Assembly (NCBI RefSeq): GCF_004138205.1
Contig: NZ_RXNQ01000034.1
Location: forward strand, 233,074 to 297,073
Direction: 5' to 3'
Source: Pedobacter sp. SYP-B3415
GTDB lineage: Bacteria > Bacteroidota > Bacteroidia > Sphingobacteriales > Sphingobacteriaceae
DNA: 64,000 nucleotides
Below the pieces are notes generated by a model that searched no databases, was not told the DNA's origin, and worked only from the letters and a program-made list of their open reading frames with translations. The position numbers were made by a program, and so were the translations under genes. This document shows, piece by piece, positions 38,986-47,764 of the stretch. Each line of letters starts with the position of its first letter. Position 1 is the stretch's first letter.

Positions 38986-39645
38986 ATGACTAAATTCCTT
39001 GATCTTCATACCCATGAACCTTACCCGGCTCGTAACGCATACAGGATTATCAACCTTGATCTTGGAAAAACACCTGCACACCAGCCAGAGGGCCAGTTTT
39101 CGTGCGGAATACACCCATGGTATGCAGATCAGGCTTCGCCGGACCGCTTTAAGCATCTGGAACAACTGGCCGCGTTGCCGCAGGCAAAAATGATTGGCGA
39201 ATGCGGCCTGGATAAGCTGCGCGGCCCGTCCCTGGCCGTTCAGATTGCCGTACTGGAAAAGCAGGTTCGTCTTGCCGAAGAGCTGCGCAAGCCGCTGCTG
39301 TTGCATTGCGTTCGTGCGTTTTCTGAACTGATTGAGATAAAAAATCGACTTAAGATCAGTGTACCGGCTATTATCCATGGCTTTAATAAAAAAACCGAAC
39401 TGGCGGCACAACTTGAAGCACACGGTTTTCTGCTTTCTGTGGGTGCGGCGGTCTGCCGCAGCGGTTCTGGTGCTGCCCGGTATGCGGCAACGGCGACCGG
39501 TCCCTTTTTCCTGGAAACGGATGATGCCGGACAGGAGATCGCGGCAGTATACAAAGCTGTTGCTGATCTGAGAAAAATCAGCGTTGAAGCGCTTAAAGAT
39601 CTTATTTTTGCACACTGGAAAAAGTATAGTCTAATTGACGTTTAA
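38986..39645 (+). CDS. TatD-family metal-dependent hydrolase
   Basis: 219 residues, a short TatD type. Metal ligands: H8 and H10 in DLHTHE, the glutamate in IGECGLD, histidines in LLLHCVRA and IIHGFN, and the aspartate in FLETDD. TatD proteins are Mg-dependent nucleases or amidohydrolases. Six bp separate it from tcdA, suggesting an operon; a functional link is not obvious. Confidence 0.9.
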   Translation: MTKFLDLHTHEPYPARNAYRIINLDLGKTPAHQPEGQFSCGIHPWYADQASPDRFKHLEQLAALPQAKMIGECGLDKLRGPSLAVQIAVLEKQVRLAEELRKPLLLHCVRAFSELIEIKNRLKISVPAIIHGFNKKTELAAQLEAHGFLLSVGAAVCRSGSGAARYAATATGPFFLETDDAGQEIAAVYKAVADLRKISVEALKDLIFAHWKKYSLIDV

Positions 39646-39651
39646 ATAAAC

Positions 39652-40449
39652 ATGTCTGATTTAAGCTGGCTGTCGCGATCAGCCTTACTGGTGGGCAACG
39701 AAGGTATAACCACCCTGCAACAAAAACACGTATTGGTGGTAGGTCTGGGTGGTGTTGGCTCTTTTGCCGCTGAATTCATTTGTCGCTCTGGCGTAGGCGA
39801 GATGACCATTGTAGATGGCGATGTGGTAGACCCCTCTAACCGGAACCGGCAATTGCCCGCCCTGGCAACCAACCATGGCGAGTCAAAAGCTGCCATTATG
39901 CGCGAGCGGCTGCTTGCCATCAATCCTGAACTTAAGCTGCACGTTGTAAATGATTTCCTGACGCCCCAGAAATGCCGGGAAATTCTGGCGGTCCGTTTTG
40001 ATTACGTAATGGATTGTATCGATTCAATTACGCCAAAGGTAACCCTGTTGTCTACCGCGCTGCAGCAGCAAATCCCGATCGTAAGCTCAATGGGTGCCGG
40101 CGGCAAGCTGGATCCTACCAAACTGCGTGTTACCTGGCTTACCGAAACCTGGCAGTGCGTGTTTGCGCACTATGTGCGAAAACGGCTAAAAAGACTCGGG
40201 GATGCCTCGCGCATTAAAGCGGTTTTTTCTACCGAAGAGGTGATGAAAGACTCGCTGATCATGACAGATGGCAATAACTTTAAACGTTCGGCTTATGGTA
40301 CGATCTCTTACCTGCCTGCGGCATTCGGCGGGGCCTGCGCCTCGGTCGTAATCAGGGACCTGCTTGGCTATCCGGTTGCGCTTGAGCAACGGCCTGAGCG
40401 GATACGGAAAAAGAAAACCCCGGTTAAAAAGAAGGAATGGCAGGATTAA
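39652..40449 (+). CDS. tcdA: tRNA threonylcarbamoyladenosine dehydratase
   Basis: 265 residues of the ThiF/E1 superfamily. The ATP-binding GLGGVGSFAAE, DGDVVDPSNRNRQ and MDCIDSITPK segments and the absence of a rhodanese domain match TcdA (CsdL). TcdA cyclises t6A37 to ct6A in ANN-decoding tRNAs. A basic tail (RIRKKKTPVKKKEW) is consistent with RNA binding. Its stop overlaps the convergent XRE gene by three bases. Confidence 0.93.
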   Translation: MSDLSWLSRSALLVGNEGITTLQQKHVLVVGLGGVGSFAAEFICRSGVGEMTIVDGDVVDPSNRNRQLPALATNHGESKAAIMRERLLAINPELKLHVVNDFLTPQKCREILAVRFDYVMDCIDSITPKVTLLSTALQQQIPIVSSMGAGGKLDPTKLRVTWLTETWQCVFAHYVRKRLKRLGDASRIKAVFSTEEVMKDSLIMTDGNNFKRSAYGTISYLPAAFGGACASVVIRDLLGYPVALEQRPERIRKKKTPVKKKEWQD

Positions 40450-40691
40450 ACGGATAACAGATCAGGCAAACTGATCTCAAAAGCAACTGCAATTTTCCGT
40501 AAAGTTGAAAGCCTTGGGTCAACACGACCCTTTTCGATATTAATGAGCTGATGATGTTCGATGTCGGCTATGAGTGCAAACTTGCGCAAGCTGAGCTCGC
40601 GGTCCTTGCGCAGAACGGTAATGCGCTTGCCCAGAGCCACCTTGAACAATTCTTCATCACCATCTTTCATAAGTGAAAGATGCAACCCCAT
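40446..40691 (-). CDS. XRE-family helix-turn-helix regulator
   Basis: 81 residues; an internal ATG at about 40670 gives a 74-residue alternative. The HTH_3 fold is clear: GKRITVLRKDRELSLRKFALIADIEHHQLINIEKGRVDP, then TLRKIAVAFEISLPDLL. It is a single DNA-binding domain without an effector domain. The target is unknown; a second XRE gene lies 110 bp upstream on the same strand. Confidence 0.85.
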   Translation of the reverse strand: MGLHLSLMKDGDEELFKVALGKRITVLRKDRELSLRKFALIADIEHHQLINIEKGRVDPRLSTLRKIAVAFEISLPDLLSV

Positions 40692-40800
40692 AAAAAATTT
40701 TTTGGTACATTTTGTTGTACCAGTGATAAAAATTTCTTTTCTTTGAAATAGAGTTACGAATGAAATTTATGAAACATACTTTCTGACACGGAAAGTCTGT

Positions 40801-41025
40801 TTAGAAGTCGAACAGCTGGGCGGGGGTAACACCGAGCACACGGGCATATGTGGCAACATGGCTGATGCTTGTGTTTAGCTGGCCAAGTTCAGTACGCGCA
40901 ATGTGGCTTTGTGATACGTTACAAAGCAATGAGAGCTTTTCCTGAGAGAGTTTCTTCTCTTCACGAACCGCTTTTAGCTTTTTGCCGAAGGCTTCAATGA
41001 ACGGCTGATCTTTCAAATACTGCAC
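40801..41025 (-). CDS. XRE-family helix-turn-helix regulator
   Basis: 74 residues, HTH_3 fold: GKKLKAVREEKKLSQEKLSLLCNVSQSHIARTELGQ, then YARVLGVTPAQLFDF. Only about a third of positions match the neighbouring XRE protein, so it is not a recent copy. It is divergent from the promoter of the structured RNA next door, which begins 44 bp upstream. Confidence 0.87.
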   Translation of the reverse strand: MQYLKDQPFIEAFGKKLKAVREEKKLSQEKLSLLCNVSQSHIARTELGQLNTSISHVATYARVLGVTPAQLFDF

Positions 41026-41068
41026 GCAGCAAATGAAAGGTTATAATGAAAAAATATTAATAGCAAAT

Positions 41069-41099
41069 TTGGTATTAACTAAAATTTTATTTACTTTCG
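41069..41099 (+). promoter_or_regulatory. Bacteroidota promoter for the structured RNA
   Basis: TTG (41069-41071), a 20-nt spacer and TACTTTCG (41092-41099) fit the TTG-N20-TAnnTTTG pattern with one mismatch. The predicted start is near 41105. Confidence 0.5.
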
Positions 41100-41104
41100 G
41101 TTAA

Positions 41105-41316
41105 CTATCGCAAAAGATTAAAATATAGTAATTTGCGCTGTCTTCGAAAATATCGAAGCACGCGCACTTCGATTCTCGTCCTTGGAACCTAGGAAATTTC
41201 GATTGGAAACGGGAGGATAAGTGTAAGTGCTCACGTCTGAGGCGTGGGCCTGCTTATTCGTTTCCGGGCACTTCCTAGGGCCTCAAGGACGGTAAGTGGG
41301 TTCCACGCCTTTTACA
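41105..41316 (+). ncRNA. Rod-shaped structured RNA, 6S-like candidate
   Basis: No ORF explains the nested pairing here. A 5' hairpin (TGCGC 41134-41138 with GCGCA 41162-41166; CTTCGA 41142-41147 with TCGAAG 41153-41158) precedes a long rod. The rod pairs CGTCCTTG 41177-41184 with CAAGGACG 41284-41291, CCTAGGAA 41188-41195 with TTCCTAGG 41272-41279, GGAAACG 41205-41211 with CGTTTCC 41259-41265, and GCTCACG 41229-41235 with CGTGGGC 41243-41249. An asymmetric open bubble interrupts it at 41196-41204/41266-41271. A rod with a large bubble, about 200 nt long and with its own promoter, is the architecture of 6S RNA; the Bacteroidota form is catalogued as 6S-Flavo. The identity is inferred. The 3' end is set by a weak GTGG/CCAC hairpin plus TTTT. 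Confidence 0.6.
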
Positions 41317-41789
41317 TTGGTTCCCGCCAACACAGACGAACGGCACGGTCATGAGACAAAATACAATCACAATCGGTTTATACAGGCCCCATCCCATCCT
41401 GCTCAGCTGTCAGCAGCCGGCAGGATGGGGGCAGGCCAACATCCTGCTGCATGTATTGGCTTATGCCGTTTTACATATGATCCTGATCAGCCTGGTTATC
41501 TGCGGACCGGAATAGGTCTGGTACTGCTATCCCATCAACCGTCCCGGTGTTAAACAGCATCTGCGGAGCTAAATATAAAGACAGAATAATTATAAAATGG
41601 CGCATCTGCGCTGTAGGGAATTGTTATGTCCGCTGCGCGCGTGCAACATATAGGTCTTTTTTACAACCGGGGTTGTAGGGCAGGTCCTGGTAACCGCCGG
41701 CCATGCGGCTGGCGGTGCCATTCCTGAATTCGACAGGCTGGCCCCGCAGTATATCAACCGCGCGATCGTAAAATACTAACCAGATAATT
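41317..41789. other. Non-coding or degenerate stretch before the TlpA genes
   Basis: It holds a long hairpin (CCCATCCTGC 41393-41402 with GCAGGATGGG 41420-41429) and a 54-codon frame at 41351-41515 that spans the hairpin and ends in a hydrophobic helix. A start-less frame at 41654-41779 ends QYINRAIVKY and looks like the 3' remnant of a lost gene. None of these is convincing as an intact gene. The GC content is higher than in normal intergenic DNA here, which suggests decayed coding sequence. Confidence 0.4.
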
Positions 41790-43154
41790 ATGCTTAAAAC
41801 AATGAAACCAGTTGTTATGGGATTTCTATGCCCTTTCTTTAGCCTCCGTTACTGTCTTATGTGCCTGGCTATCCTGCTGACCATGCGTGTTGCAGCGCAG
41901 GTGCCACCAGCTCAGCCAGCCCGGGCTGAAACCGTCAAAACTTTTAAAAAAGGGGATGTTGTTCCGGATCTTTCCTTTCCGGGAATCGGTCCGGAAGGGC
42001 GCGACATCAAACTGTCTGCTTTGAAAGGCAAGCTCGTAATCCTCGATTTCTGGGCCACCTGGTGTGGAGCTTGCCTTGCCAAGATACCGGCGATGGAAAA
42101 ACTGCAGCAGCAGTACGGTGACAGACTGGCCATTATCATGGTTACCGATCAGAGTAAAGATATGACAGAGAGTTTTCTGAAAAAACTGAGAAATGGCAGG
42201 CTACCCGGCCTGCTCCGGGTGGCTAATGATAAAGTTTTGAACAGTGTGTTCAAACACCGCGAACTGCCGCACTATGTCGTCATTGATCCTGCCGGCAGGT
42301 ACCTCGTAGAGACGGGTTCGGATGACATTAGTCAGGCAGGTATTGAAGCCATGCTTGCCGGCAAAGTGGCAGATGTAAAAGTAAAAAAGGATGTCACTGC
42401 TTACTGGAACGGGCAGTTGCGGTTGTTTGATGAAGGAAATGGCGGATCGGTGCCGGCCGGAGGTTCCAGGATGGTGTTTTCGGGGTACATACCAGGGCTG
42501 GGCGGACACTACAGCGTAAGCCGCATGAAAGATACTACCGTTTCGCGGCTTACCATGACCAACCTGGCTATACCACGGCTGTTCGGTTTTGCGCATGGCG
42601 CCAGGAAAGTAAACTTTGACCGCCGCCGCATCATTTTTTTATGTAAAGATACCTCGCGGCTCAATGCGTCCAATCCGACAGATGAATGGTATCGCGACAA
42701 TATGTACTGTTATGAGCTGGTTGTTCCGAAGGCGATGGAAGCGCAGAAGTTTGACATTGCCGTGCGCGATCTTGACCGGCTGTTCCCCTGGCTACATGTA
42801 AGCCGGGAATTAAGGGACCAAAAATGCCTGGTCCTGGTGCGTACGTCCGGTGTAGACAAAATAAAAAGTAAAGGCGGCAAGTCTGAAGTCAAGGCAGATC
42901 TTTTTGCATATGATCTGACCAACGCTCCCATCAAACGTTTTGTAAACGAAATGGACCTGAAATATCTCCAGGGCGGGGCACAGGCCGTTCTTGACGAGAC
43001 AAACTACAGCGGGCCTGTAGACCTTAGTCTGCGTGCAAAACTTACAGACCTTGAAGCCGTGAACAAAGAGCTTTCGCGCTATGACCTGAAGTTTGAGTTA
43101 CGCGACAAACAGATCGACATGCTTGTGTTTCGCGACCGTGAACCCAACAAATAA
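41790..43154 (+). CDS. Secreted TlpA-type thioredoxin with C-terminal DUF3738 domain (copy 1)
   Basis: 454 residues with an N-terminal signal or anchor helix. Residues 50-195 are a TlpA/AhpC-TSA-type thioredoxin fold with active site WATWCGACLAKIP, preceded by GKLVILDF. The C-terminal 230 residues match DUF3738, whose last part (DLTNAPIKRFVNEMDL, then LVFRDREP) has an STN-like beta-alpha pattern as used by partners of TonB-type systems. I infer a periplasmic thiol-disulfide oxidoreductase linked to the transporter downstream. It is a tandem duplicate of the next gene. Confidence 0.88.
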   Translation: MLKTMKPVVMGFLCPFFSLRYCLMCLAILLTMRVAAQVPPAQPARAETVKTFKKGDVVPDLSFPGIGPEGRDIKLSALKGKLVILDFWATWCGACLAKIPAMEKLQQQYGDRLAIIMVTDQSKDMTESFLKKLRNGRLPGLLRVANDKVLNSVFKHRELPHYVVIDPAGRYLVETGSDDISQAGIEAMLAGKVADVKVKKDVTAYWNGQLRLFDEGNGGSVPAGGSRMVFSGYIPGLGGHYSVSRMKDTTVSRLTMTNLAIPRLFGFAHGARKVNFDRRRIIFLCKDTSRLNASNPTDEWYRDNMYCYELVVPKAMEAQKFDIAVRDLDRLFPWLHVSRELRDQKCLVLVRTSGVDKIKSKGGKSEVKADLFAYDLTNAPIKRFVNEMDLKYLQGGAQAVLDETNYSGPVDLSLRAKLTDLEAVNKELSRYDLKFELRDKQIDMLVFRDREPNK

Positions 43155-43236
43155 AAACTGCCCTATAGAAGCGGCATTGCAGGCCTTACAATTTTCAACG
43201 TGCGGCAGCTAACAAATTTTCACTAACCAAATAAAC

Positions 43237-44637
43237 ATGAATAAACTAATGAAAACCATTGTACTGTGGAGTATACTTCCGCTGCGGGGCATTTTATGTT
43301 GCTTGCTGCTGTATGCGCTGTTACTGGCCGGCGTTTCCGGTTGGGCACAGACCACAGCCGGGCCCCCTAAAGCAGCTCCACAGACCAAAGCGCATAAGAA
43401 ATTTTTTAAAGGAGATGCTGTACCAGATCTTGAGTTTCGCGGAATAGGACCAAAAGGCCGAACACTAAGACTGTCCGATCTGAAAGGTAAACTGGTGATC
43501 CTCGATTTTTGGGGTACCTGGTGCGGAGCCTGTCTTTCCAGGATTCCGGAAATGGAAAAGCTGCAGCGGCAATACGGCAACAGACTTGCCATTATCATGA
43601 TAACCGGGCAGGAAAAAAAATTGGCAGAAAGTTTTCTGGCAAAATTGGGAAATGGTAAGCTGCCCGGCCTGCTGCGCGTATCGGGAGATACGGTTTGGGC
43701 CAATGTGTTCAAACACCGCACAATTCCGCATTACGTAGTAATCGATCAGGCGGGGAGATATCTTATTGAAACCGGTGTTGAACCTATAACTCCTGCAAGC
43801 ATAGATGCAATGCTTGCCGGTCATGTTACACAAATAACGCAAAAAAGAGATACGACTACACAATGGGACCGCAAACTTCTGCTTTTTGATCAGGGAAACG
43901 GCGGACCGGTGCCTAAGGGTAGTTACGGAATGGTTTTTTCGAAGTATGTTCCAGGCTTAAGCGGTCGCTATATCGTACGGATGTTGCCCGATAGTAGCGT
44001 CTCCCGCCTTACCATGACCAATCTTTCCATTCCCCGGCTGTTTGGTTATGCTCATTCTGCTAGAAAGGTCAATTTCGATTACCGCAGAATGCTTTTTCTC
44101 TGCAAAGACATAACGCGTTTGCATGTCGATAACCCGTCTGAAGAATGGATCGGGAACAACATGTACTGCTATGAACTCATTGTTCCGAAATCTATGGAAG
44201 CTCAGAAATTCGAAATAGCGGTAAATGATCTGAATCGCTTTTTTCCTGAGATAGCAGTTACGCGCGAATTGATGTGGAGAAAATGCCTGGTGCTGGTGCG
44301 CACATCAGACAAAGACAAGATCAGAACGAAAGGTGGAACGCCGGATGTGAAGGCAGATCTTTTTGCTTACGACCTTACCAATCATTCAATCATGAGGTTC
44401 ATTAGCGAGATGGATATCAAGTTCCTCCAGGGCCAGGCCTATTCAATTATTGATGGTACAAATTATACGGCGCCTGTAGACCTTAGCCTGCGTGCTAATC
44501 TTTCAGATCTGAACGAAGTGAATAAAGCACTCGCACTTTACGATCTGAAGTTCGAGCAGCGTGAACAGGAGATCGAGATGCTCGTATTCAGAGACCGTGA
44601 ACCTTCAACCACCAACACTAAAACGCTCAAACCATGA
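43237..44637 (+). CDS. Secreted TlpA-type thioredoxin with C-terminal DUF3738 domain (copy 2)
   Basis: 466 residues, co-linear with copy 1 over its entire length. The thioredoxin site is WGTWCGACLSRIP and the DUF3738 end is VFRDREPSTT. Both copies keep the CGAC pair, so both are probably active. The stop overlaps the start of the SusC gene (ATGA), which implies translational coupling and ties the redox protein to the transporter. The copies differ most in the N-terminal region and the linker after the thioredoxin domain. Confidence 0.88.
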   Translation: MNKLMKTIVLWSILPLRGILCCLLLYALLLAGVSGWAQTTAGPPKAAPQTKAHKKFFKGDAVPDLEFRGIGPKGRTLRLSDLKGKLVILDFWGTWCGACLSRIPEMEKLQRQYGNRLAIIMITGQEKKLAESFLAKLGNGKLPGLLRVSGDTVWANVFKHRTIPHYVVIDQAGRYLIETGVEPITPASIDAMLAGHVTQITQKRDTTTQWDRKLLLFDQGNGGPVPKGSYGMVFSKYVPGLSGRYIVRMLPDSSVSRLTMTNLSIPRLFGYAHSARKVNFDYRRMLFLCKDITRLHVDNPSEEWIGNNMYCYELIVPKSMEAQKFEIAVNDLNRFFPEIAVTRELMWRKCLVLVRTSDKDKIRTKGGTPDVKADLFAYDLTNHSIMRFISEMDIKFLQGQAYSIIDGTNYTAPVDLSLRANLSDLNEVNKALALYDLKFEQREQEIEMLVFRDREPSTTNTKTLKP

Positions 44638-47600
44638 AGACAATTTTACTTTTTTTGATTATGCTGCCTGGCTTCCTGCTGGCGCAGACGAGGAAACTTC
44701 GTGTAATGGACAGCCTGACCAATCTGCCCGTTTCAGGCGCGCTTGTCAAATTACAGGGGCAGACACTGCAAACAGATTCGGCCGGCACAGTATTGCTTGG
44801 CAATTTGTCTGGAGAGATGGCTATAAGCCATATTACGTATCGCCCGTTTAACGGCAGGGTCTTAAGAAATGAGTCGCCCGTTATTGCCCTTGTCCCCGTG
44901 AGTCATACGCTTCAGGATGTACCGGTTTATACCGGTTACCAGGAAACGCAGCGTGGGCGGGTAACGGGATCAGTTGTTTCAATAGATAAGGAACTTCTCA
45001 ACCGGCGCGTATCACCAGATCTGATCAGTCGCCTCGAAGATGTCACTTCAGGGTTGGCGATCAACCGGAGCAGTTCAAGCAGTCCGTTCAACATACGCGG
45101 GCAAAGTACGCTTTTTGGAAACGCACGGCCGCTGATCATTATTGACAATTTTCCTTATGACGGTAACCTGAATAACATCAACCCGAATGATGTGGAGACC
45201 GTGACCGTCTTGCGCGATGCCGCTGCAGCTTCTATCTGGGGCGCCCGCGCCGGCAATGGAGTGATTGTAATCACAACCAAAAAGGGCAGGTCTGACGGGC
45301 GGGTGAATATCAGCCTTAACACAAATGTGATGACCGGCGATAAGCCTGATCTTTTTTACAGGCCAAAAATGACGGTCTCTGACTATATTGACACGGAGAA
45401 ACTGCTGTTTTCTCGCGGTTTCTATCGAAGCGCTGAAACGTCTGCTGATAAAGTTGCCATATCGCCGGTTGTAGAGCTTCTCATCGCTGCGCGCGATGGA
45501 AAAATGTCAGCCGCTGAGGCCACAAATGCAATTGATGCACTAAAAAGTTTTGATTTACGTGCCGAGCAGGATCGCTGGTTAAACAGGCGCGCTTTCAACA
45601 CCCAAACATTACTAAGCCTGAGCGGATCACAAGGTAAGCAGCGTTATTATCTATCAGGCGGCTTTGACCGCGGACTATCAAATTCAAGAGGAAATGAGAA
45701 CGATCGTTATACGTTTACCGGAAATCATAGTTACAGTTTCCTGAAAGACAAAATGCAGTTTGAAACTGGTGTGTTTTATACGAAGACAGAAACCGGTTCA
45801 GCCGGTGTAAATCTTACAACCGCCCAGCCCTATAGCCGCCTGGCCGATGACCAGGGGAACCCGCTCGCGGTTACCGCTGCGCTGCGCAGGTCATTTGAAG
45901 AAACTGCACGAAGCCGGGGGCTTGCCGACTGGCGGTTTATTCCTCTTGAGGAACTGGAACAGGCTACTTCCGTGCGAAAATCGACTGATTACCGGATCAA
46001 TCTCGGTCTTAGCTATACCATATTGACCGGTCTGAAAGCAGAGGTTCGTTACAACTATGGTCAGACATTTGATGAACTGCGGGATTTGAAAACAAGCAGC
46101 AGTTATTTTGCCAGAAACCTGGTCAATATGTACAGTACCATTAACGCCGATGGCAGCATTACGAGGGGTATCCCTCAAGGGGGTATACAGGATATAACCA
46201 GGGGCAGAGTAAGCAATGAAAATGTACGCGGGCAGCTCAATTATAACCGAACTTTCAATCCAGACCACACACTCGGCCTGCTTGCCGGTGCTGAGAAAAA
46301 AGCGCTGAACAATGTCAGCAACACAAACCGCCTGTATGGTTATAATGATGAACTGGCTTTGGGAAGTTTTGTTAATTATACAGGAACTTACAGGTCGTTT
46401 GCCAATCCCTCCAGGTCACTCAGTATTCCTTATGTTGATAATGAAGTCAGAACGACAGACCGGTATTTGTCTTATTATAGCCTTGGCAATTACAGCTACA
46501 AAAATAGATACTTCGTGTCTGCCAGCGCACGATTGGACCAGAGCAACCTGGTTGGCGTCAGAACAAACCAGCGCGGTGTGCCGCTATATAGCATTGGTGC
46601 CAGCTGGTTACTAAGCGGTGAGAGATTTTATGCGTTTAAAGCATTACCACACCTGCAGCTTCGGGCAAGTTATGGTTACAATGGCAACATTAGTAAACTT
46701 TATTCCGGGCTGATTACCGTGAATCCCAGCAATGGAGCGGATTCGCCGACAAAATTACCATTTGCCAGCATAAGCAATCCCCCAAACCCGGATCTTCGCT
46801 GGGAGCGTGTACGGGTAATCAATGCAGGTCTGGAATTTGCCACGGCCGGCAGGCGAATAAGTGGAAATGTTGAGGTGTATTTTAAGAAAAATACTGATTT
46901 GCTTGGCCTGGCTACGTTCCCGCCATCCACAGGTATCCAGTTTTTTAAGGGAAACACCGGCACATCTCAAAACTATGGTATTGATGTAAACCTGAGCTCA
47001 ATCAATCTTAAAGGGGCGGTTCAATGGAATACAACATTGTTGTACAGCCTGAGCAAGGATAAAGTTTTGGATTATATGCCCTCTGCCAACCTGGCTACAG
47101 GGAGTAGCTCTCCACAGGCAGGTTATCCGCTATACGCCATTGCCGCCTATGCGTGGGCGGGGCTGGACGGACAAACCGGCGACCCGTTGGGCTACCTAAA
47201 CGGGCAGGTCAGCCGGAACTACAATCAGATTATTAACAGTACGACTACCGAAATGGCGGTTTATTTTGGATCGGCGATGCCAACCATGTTTGGTGCCCTG
47301 CGAAATGATTTTCGATATCGAAATCTTTCATTGTCTGTAAATATCAGCTACCGCCTGGGCTACTATTATTACCGGGAGTCTGTAGCCTATGGCAATAACA
47401 TGGGTTTGGGAACCCACGGCGATTTCGCTGCCCGCTGGCAGAAACCCGGCGATGAAGCGTTCACCCAAATTCCCTCAGCGCCGCTAGCCAATGTTTCTGG
47501 TCGTGACGACTTTTACCGGTACTCAACGGCATTAGTCGAGAAAGGTGACCACATCAGGCTGCAGGATATACAACTCAGTTATCAGCTGCGAAAGGCCACC

Positions 47601-47753
47601 GCGGCCTGGCTACCCGTCTCCGGACTGCGGATGTACGCCTATCTGAACAACATTGGGGTGCTGTGGGCGGAAAACAGGCAGGGCGTTGACCCTGACTTCC
47701 GTACGGGACCGCCGCCAAGAACATTGGCTTTTGGTATACAGGCAGAATTTTAA
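44634..47753 (+). CDS. SusC/RagA-family TonB-linked outer-membrane transporter (unit 4)
   Basis: 1039 residues. A signal peptide (to LLAQ) and a short regulatory-like domain (RKLRVMDSLTNLPVSGALV) precede a plug with PFNIRGQSTLFGN, LIIIDNFPYDGN and VLRDAAAASIWGARAGNGVIVITTKKG. The barrel ends GIQAEF. It lacks the MKKLLQSLF start shared by the other three SusC genes. It is coupled to a TlpA protein upstream and SusD downstream, an arrangement different from sugar-type PULs. The substrate may be a peptide or thiol-containing ligand; this is inference. Confidence 0.94.
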   Translation: MKTILLFLIMLPGFLLAQTRKLRVMDSLTNLPVSGALVKLQGQTLQTDSAGTVLLGNLSGEMAISHITYRPFNGRVLRNESPVIALVPVSHTLQDVPVYTGYQETQRGRVTGSVVSIDKELLNRRVSPDLISRLEDVTSGLAINRSSSSSPFNIRGQSTLFGNARPLIIIDNFPYDGNLNNINPNDVETVTVLRDAAAASIWGARAGNGVIVITTKKGRSDGRVNISLNTNVMTGDKPDLFYRPKMTVSDYIDTEKLLFSRGFYRSAETSADKVAISPVVELLIAARDGKMSAAEATNAIDALKSFDLRAEQDRWLNRRAFNTQTLLSLSGSQGKQRYYLSGGFDRGLSNSRGNENDRYTFTGNHSYSFLKDKMQFETGVFYTKTETGSAGVNLTTAQPYSRLADDQGNPLAVTAALRRSFEETARSRGLADWRFIPLEELEQATSVRKSTDYRINLGLSYTILTGLKAEVRYNYGQTFDELRDLKTSSSYFARNLVNMYSTINADGSITRGIPQGGIQDITRGRVSNENVRGQLNYNRTFNPDHTLGLLAGAEKKALNNVSNTNRLYGYNDELALGSFVNYTGTYRSFANPSRSLSIPYVDNEVRTTDRYLSYYSLGNYSYKNRYFVSASARLDQSNLVGVRTNQRGVPLYSIGASWLLSGERFYAFKALPHLQLRASYGYNGNISKLYSGLITVNPSNGADSPTKLPFASISNPPNPDLRWERVRVINAGLEFATAGRRISGNVEVYFKKNTDLLGLATFPPSTGIQFFKGNTGTSQNYGIDVNLSSINLKGAVQWNTTLLYSLSKDKVLDYMPSANLATGSSSPQAGYPLYAIAAYAWAGLDGQTGDPLGYLNGQVSRNYNQIINSTTTEMAVYFGSAMPTMFGALRNDFRYRNLSLSVNISYRLGYYYYRESVAYGNNMGLGTHGDFAARWQKPGDEAFTQIPSAPLANVSGRDDFYRYSTALVEKGDHIRLQDIQLSYQLRKATAAWLPVSGLRMYAYLNNIGVLWAENRQGVDPDFRTGPPPRTLAFGIQAEF

Positions 47754-47764
47754 ACAAACAGAAC

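Noticed and set aside
41296..41553. 85-codon frame starting MGSTPFTLV
   Set aside because: It begins inside the structured RNA and its composition looks random; another frame is open over part of the same bases.
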